Positions 53,499-56,124 of a stretch of 56,124 nucleotides of DNA are shown here, piece after piece. The stretch lies in IMG/VR virus record IMGVR_UViG_3300009168_000013, positions 1 through 56,124 of that record. The stretch is one strand, 5' to 3'. This DNA comes from a virus. A program made the position numbers and the translations under genes. Each line of letters opens with the position of its first letter. Within the stretch, counting starts at the first letter, position 1. A model generated the notes under the pieces. It searched no databases. It was not told the origin of the DNA and worked only from the letters and a program-made list of their open reading frames with translations.

Positions 53499-55279
53499 TG
53501 GCCGCCGGGGATCGCCGCCGCCCTCGTGGCGTCAACTCAGCCCTGACGGCCTCGGCCCAGATCGTCAGCGGGATGCGCCTGCCCTCCTCGTTCCTGGCGG
53601 AGGACTGGCAGGCGGAGGCCTGGGCCTTCTACGACTCGATGGGCGAACTGCGCTTCGCCTCGAACTGGATGGGCAACGCCTGCTCTCGCGCACTCCTCGT
53701 CCCCTCGCTGATCCCCGCCACCCCGGGCGACGACCCCGAGCCCGACGAATCCGCCATCGGCCAGCAAGCCCTCGCCATGCTGGGCGGCGGGGCCGCCGGG
53801 CAGGCCCAGGTGCTCCTCGACATCGCCATCCACCTGTTCGTGGCTGGCGCCTCGTACCTCGTCGGCGAGCCCGCCGAGGACGACCCGGAGGGGGAGGGGC
53901 CTCTCGTCTCGTGGAACGTCTACAGCACCGACGACATCGCCTCGGCCGGGGCTGACGCCTTCCGGGTGCGGGACGAGTCGACGCCGGGCGGCTACCGGGG
54001 CCTCTCCCCGGCCGCTCTCGTCGTCCGCATCTGGCGGCCCCATCCCCGCTGGCGCTGGCAGGCCGACGCCCCGACCCGGGCTGCTCTGCCCGCCCTGCGC
54101 GAGGTGGCGCTCCTTTCGGGCCGGGTGCGGGCCGAGGCTCTCTCCCGGCTCGCCGGGGCTGGCGTGTTCGTCGTCCCCTCCGAGGCTTCCCTGCCCCCGG
54201 CCCGGGACCCGGTCACCGGGGCCGAGGTGCACCGGGACCTCCTCGACGTGCTGGTCGAGTCGATGACCGTGCCCATCGGCGACCCGGAGTCGGCCTCCGC
54301 CGTCGTGCCGCTGCTGCTGCGCGTACCCGGGGCTCTGGCCGAGGCCGTCCGCCACGTCTCGTTCGCCACGCCCTTCGACGAGCGCATCATCGAACTGCGG
54401 GACTCGGCGATCCGTCGCGTAGCCACGGCGCTCGACATGCCCGCCGAGGTGCTCCTCGGCCTGGGCGAGTCGAACCACTGGTCGGCGTGGCAGATCGAGG
54501 AGGCCGCCGTCACGATCCATGTGGAGCCCACCCTCGACCTCATGTGCTACGGGCTCACGGTCGGCTTCTACCGCCCGGTGCTCGAAGCCCTCGGCCTGGC
54601 CGACGTCGAGGGCCGGATGCTCTGGTACGACTCCTCGGCGCTGCGCCTCCGGCCCGACCGCTCCGAGGACGCCGTCTCCGCCTACGACCGGCTCCTCATC
54701 GGCACCGAAGCGACCCGGCGGGAGGTCGGCTTCGACGAGACGGACGCCCCCGAGCAGGCCGAGTTCCTGCGGATGCTCGGCGTCAAGTTGGCCCTCCTCG
54801 ACCCGGCCAACGCTCCCTCGTACCTCCGCATGGGCGGCATCGACGTCGGCCCCATCGCTGTCGCCCCCGCCCCGGCTGCGCCTCCGGCGCTCCCGGCCGC
54901 CCCGGAGGCTCCGGCCCCTCCCGGTCCTCCGGCTGGCGGCCCTGCCCAACCGGCGCCTGCGCCGCTGCCCGCCGGGGAGGCCGCTGTCGAGGCCGGGCTG
55001 GTCGCCGCCTGCGACGCCCTCGTGCTCCGGGCTCTGGAGCGGGCTGAGGCTCGGTCGCGCACGCTGGAGAAGGCGGGACGGGCCTGCTCCCTCGACGACC
55101 TCCTGCACTCGGCGTGGGACCGGGTGCCGGAGGTCGCTCTCCGGTACGGCTGCGACCCGGCGCCGCTGCTCACCGCCCTCGACGCCTACACCCGGGGCCT
55201 GCTCATCTACGACAAGCCCTACGCCTACGCCGACCTGGCCCTGGCCCTGGGGGCCTACGTCGATGCCCTCCCGGGCTGA
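53498..55279 (+). CDS. Portal protein, 593 aa
   Basis: ATG overlaps the preceding stop. Actinophage portal pattern: MRLPSSFLAEDWQAEAWAFY, ELRFASNWMGNACSRALLVP near the start, IHLFVAGASYLVGEP, then SVATPFDERIIELRDSAIRR-like core (FATPFDERIIELRDSAIRRV), ATALDMPAEVLLGLGESNHW and QIEEAAVTIHVEPTLDLMCY. These match the clip/crown-forming middle of the family. An Ala/Pro-rich linker (~455-510) and a helical end follow. It forms the 12-fold ring at the vertex through which DNA enters. Overlaps the MuF-like gene. Confidence 0.9.
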   Translation: MAAGDRRRPRGVNSALTASAQIVSGMRLPSSFLAEDWQAEAWAFYDSMGELRFASNWMGNACSRALLVPSLIPATPGDDPEPDESAIGQQALAMLGGGAAGQAQVLLDIAIHLFVAGASYLVGEPAEDDPEGEGPLVSWNVYSTDDIASAGADAFRVRDESTPGGYRGLSPAALVVRIWRPHPRWRWQADAPTRAALPALREVALLSGRVRAEALSRLAGAGVFVVPSEASLPPARDPVTGAEVHRDLLDVLVESMTVPIGDPESASAVVPLLLRVPGALAEAVRHVSFATPFDERIIELRDSAIRRVATALDMPAEVLLGLGESNHWSAWQIEEAAVTIHVEPTLDLMCYGLTVGFYRPVLEALGLADVEGRMLWYDSSALRLRPDRSEDAVSAYDRLLIGTEATRREVGFDETDAPEQAEFLRMLGVKLALLDPANAPSYLRMGGIDVGPIAVAPAPAAPPALPAAPEAPAPPGPPAGGPAQPAPAPLPAGEAAVEAGLVAACDALVLRALERAEARSRTLEKAGRACSLDDLLHSAWDRVPEVALRYGCDPAPLLTALDAYTRGLLIYDKPYAYADLALALGAYVDALPG

Positions 55280-56124
55280 GTTCGTCGACGAGTACGAGGC
55301 CGCCCTCGACGCCTTCACCTCCGAGTTCCTCGCCGTGTTCATGCGGGGCATGCGGAAGGTGCTGGCGCCCGCTGTCGTCTCCGCCGCCACCCAGACGTTC
55401 GTGGCCTCCGCCGTGGAGGAGCCCTGGGAGGAGTTCGTCTCCGCCAACCTCAACCCGCTCCTCGTCGCCGACTACGGGGCGGCGGGGCTCTCGGCCTGGG
55501 TCGGCCGGGGCCAGGACCTCGCCTACGCGCAGGCCGACCATGCCGCCGGTGCCCTCGTCCGCACGCACGCCTCCTCCGCTGTCCGCCACGCCGCCGCCGC
55601 CCAGAACCGGATGGTGCGCTTCTCCGACTCCCTCTGGCTCCACGCCCGGGGCCAGATCGCCGAGGGCATCGCCTCCGGCAAGACCATCGAGGAGATGAAG
55701 AACGTCCTGTGGAGGGACTTCGGCCCGGCTGGCGTCTACGAGCAGCGGGCCGAGGTCGTCGCCCGCACCGAGGTTCACGCCGCCGTCAACGCTGGCCACG
55801 AGGAGGGGATGGCGCTCCTCGGCGCCCACGGCCCCAAGTTCAAGGAGTGGCTCTCCACCTCCGACGGCCGCACCCGCCCGACGCACGCCGCCGCTGACGG
55901 TCAGGCCGTCCCCCGGGACTCGCACTTCGTCGTCGGCGGGGCTCGCCTCCGCTTCCCCGGCGACCCGTCCGGCCCGGCGGAGGAGGTCATCCAGTGCCGC
56001 TGCGTCGTGCTCTACGTGGACGACCCGGGTGAGACGCCCCGGGACAACCAGGGCTACCCGCTCGCGCAGGCTGCTCCGGCGCCGACCGCCACGCCGCCTC
56101 CCCCGGCCCAGCCTCGCCACGCCC
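55263..56124 (+). CDS. MuF-like minor head protein, N-terminal part (continues at base 3)
   Basis: ATG lies inside the last codons of the portal gene, the usual portal-MuF coupling. The N-terminal ~250 residues look like a Mu gpF-type head morphogenesis domain: a helical start, a VVARTEVHAAVNAG stretch, the WLSTSDGRTRPTHAAADGQ block and a closing CRC motif near residue 247. MuF proteins sit on the inner face of the capsid near the portal and can be ejected with the DNA. The frame is open at the window end and is the same frame as the open one at base 3, so the full product is about 580 residues, with a Pro-rich linker and a GNAT-like C-terminus encoded by bases 3-1004. Confidence 0.9.
   Translation, partial: MPSRAEFVDEYEAALDAFTSEFLAVFMRGMRKVLAPAVVSAATQTFVASAVEEPWEEFVSANLNPLLVADYGAAGLSAWVGRGQDLAYAQADHAAGALVRTHASSAVRHAAAAQNRMVRFSDSLWLHARGQIAEGIASGKTIEEMKNVLWRDFGPAGVYEQRAEVVARTEVHAAVNAGHEEGMALLGAHGPKFKEWLSTSDGRTRPTHAAADGQAVPRDSHFVVGGARLRFPGDPSGPAEEVIQCRCVVLYVDDPGETPRDNQGYPLAQAAPAPTATPPPPAQPRHA
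56002..56124. repeat. Right copy of exact terminal overlap
   Basis: Identical to bases 1-123. It implies circular permutation (headful packaging) or physical ends joined during assembly; the sequence alone does not tell which. Confidence 0.95.

Overview
The window is essentially one complete, very GC-rich tailed-phage (siphovirus-type) genome of an actinobacterial host. The first 123 bases (1-123) are repeated exactly at the end (56002-56124), so the contig closes into a circle of about 56,001 bp; the MuF-like head protein gene runs across the junction. An actinobacterial host is suggested by base composition, TANNNT-type -10 boxes with leaderless starts, a sortase-type LPETG surface protein, a resuscitation-promoting-factor (Rpf) domain and actinophage-like head-tail proteins. 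No integrase, phage DNA polymerase, replicative helicase, tRNA or CRISPR array was recognised.

Layout. 47.4-56.1 kb and 0-20.7 kb: packaging and virion genes (small and large terminase separated by five small genes, Rpf-like cell-wall enzyme, a two-gene minus-strand cassette with a holin-like and a collagen-like membrane protein, portal, MuF fused to a GNAT-like domain, capsid protease, major capsid protein, probable tail tube protein, head-tail connectors, tail assembly chaperones with a -1 frameshift, tape measure, distal tail proteins, and two fibre-type proteins ending in S74 chaperones). A small cassette (9.2-10.7 kb; DUF6011-like, zinc-finger and HicA-like proteins) interrupts it. 20.7-34 kb: ERF-type annealing protein, DUF932 protein, PLP-dependent desulfhydrase/ACC-deaminase-like enzyme, LPETG surface protein, replication-loader candidates, two HNH nucleases, a D12-class DNA methyltransferase and an amidase endolysin. 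34.0-38.1 kb: a compact operon of HTH regulator, ParB-like protein, TET/JBP-type dioxygenase, second ParB-like protein, P-loop kinase and alpha-glutamyl/putrescinyl-thymine pyrophosphorylase-like protein, which reads as a DNA base hypermodification pathway. 38.1-42.3 kb: amidoligase, class II glutamine amidotransferase and gamma-glutamylcyclotransferase-like protein, a predicted amide/peptide-tag system. 42.5-47.4 kb: many small accessory genes plus a RusA-like resolvase.

Regulation is the other striking feature. Eight near-identical promoters carry a CGTTCGGC-type box about 36 bp upstream of the -35 (absent or degenerate in one copy), a TTGNNT -35, a 17-bp spacer holding a GC-rich inverted repeat, and TAGTCT/TAATCT; most place the start codon 6-8 nt downstream (leaderless). 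They drive the amidoligase, the glutamine amidotransferase, the operon with the cyclotransferase, and several small genes, forming a phage regulon. About twenty simpler TANNNT boxes stand at similar spacing before other genes. The hypermodification operon has a different promoter, with its -10 inside an inverted repeat directly before the HTH gene.
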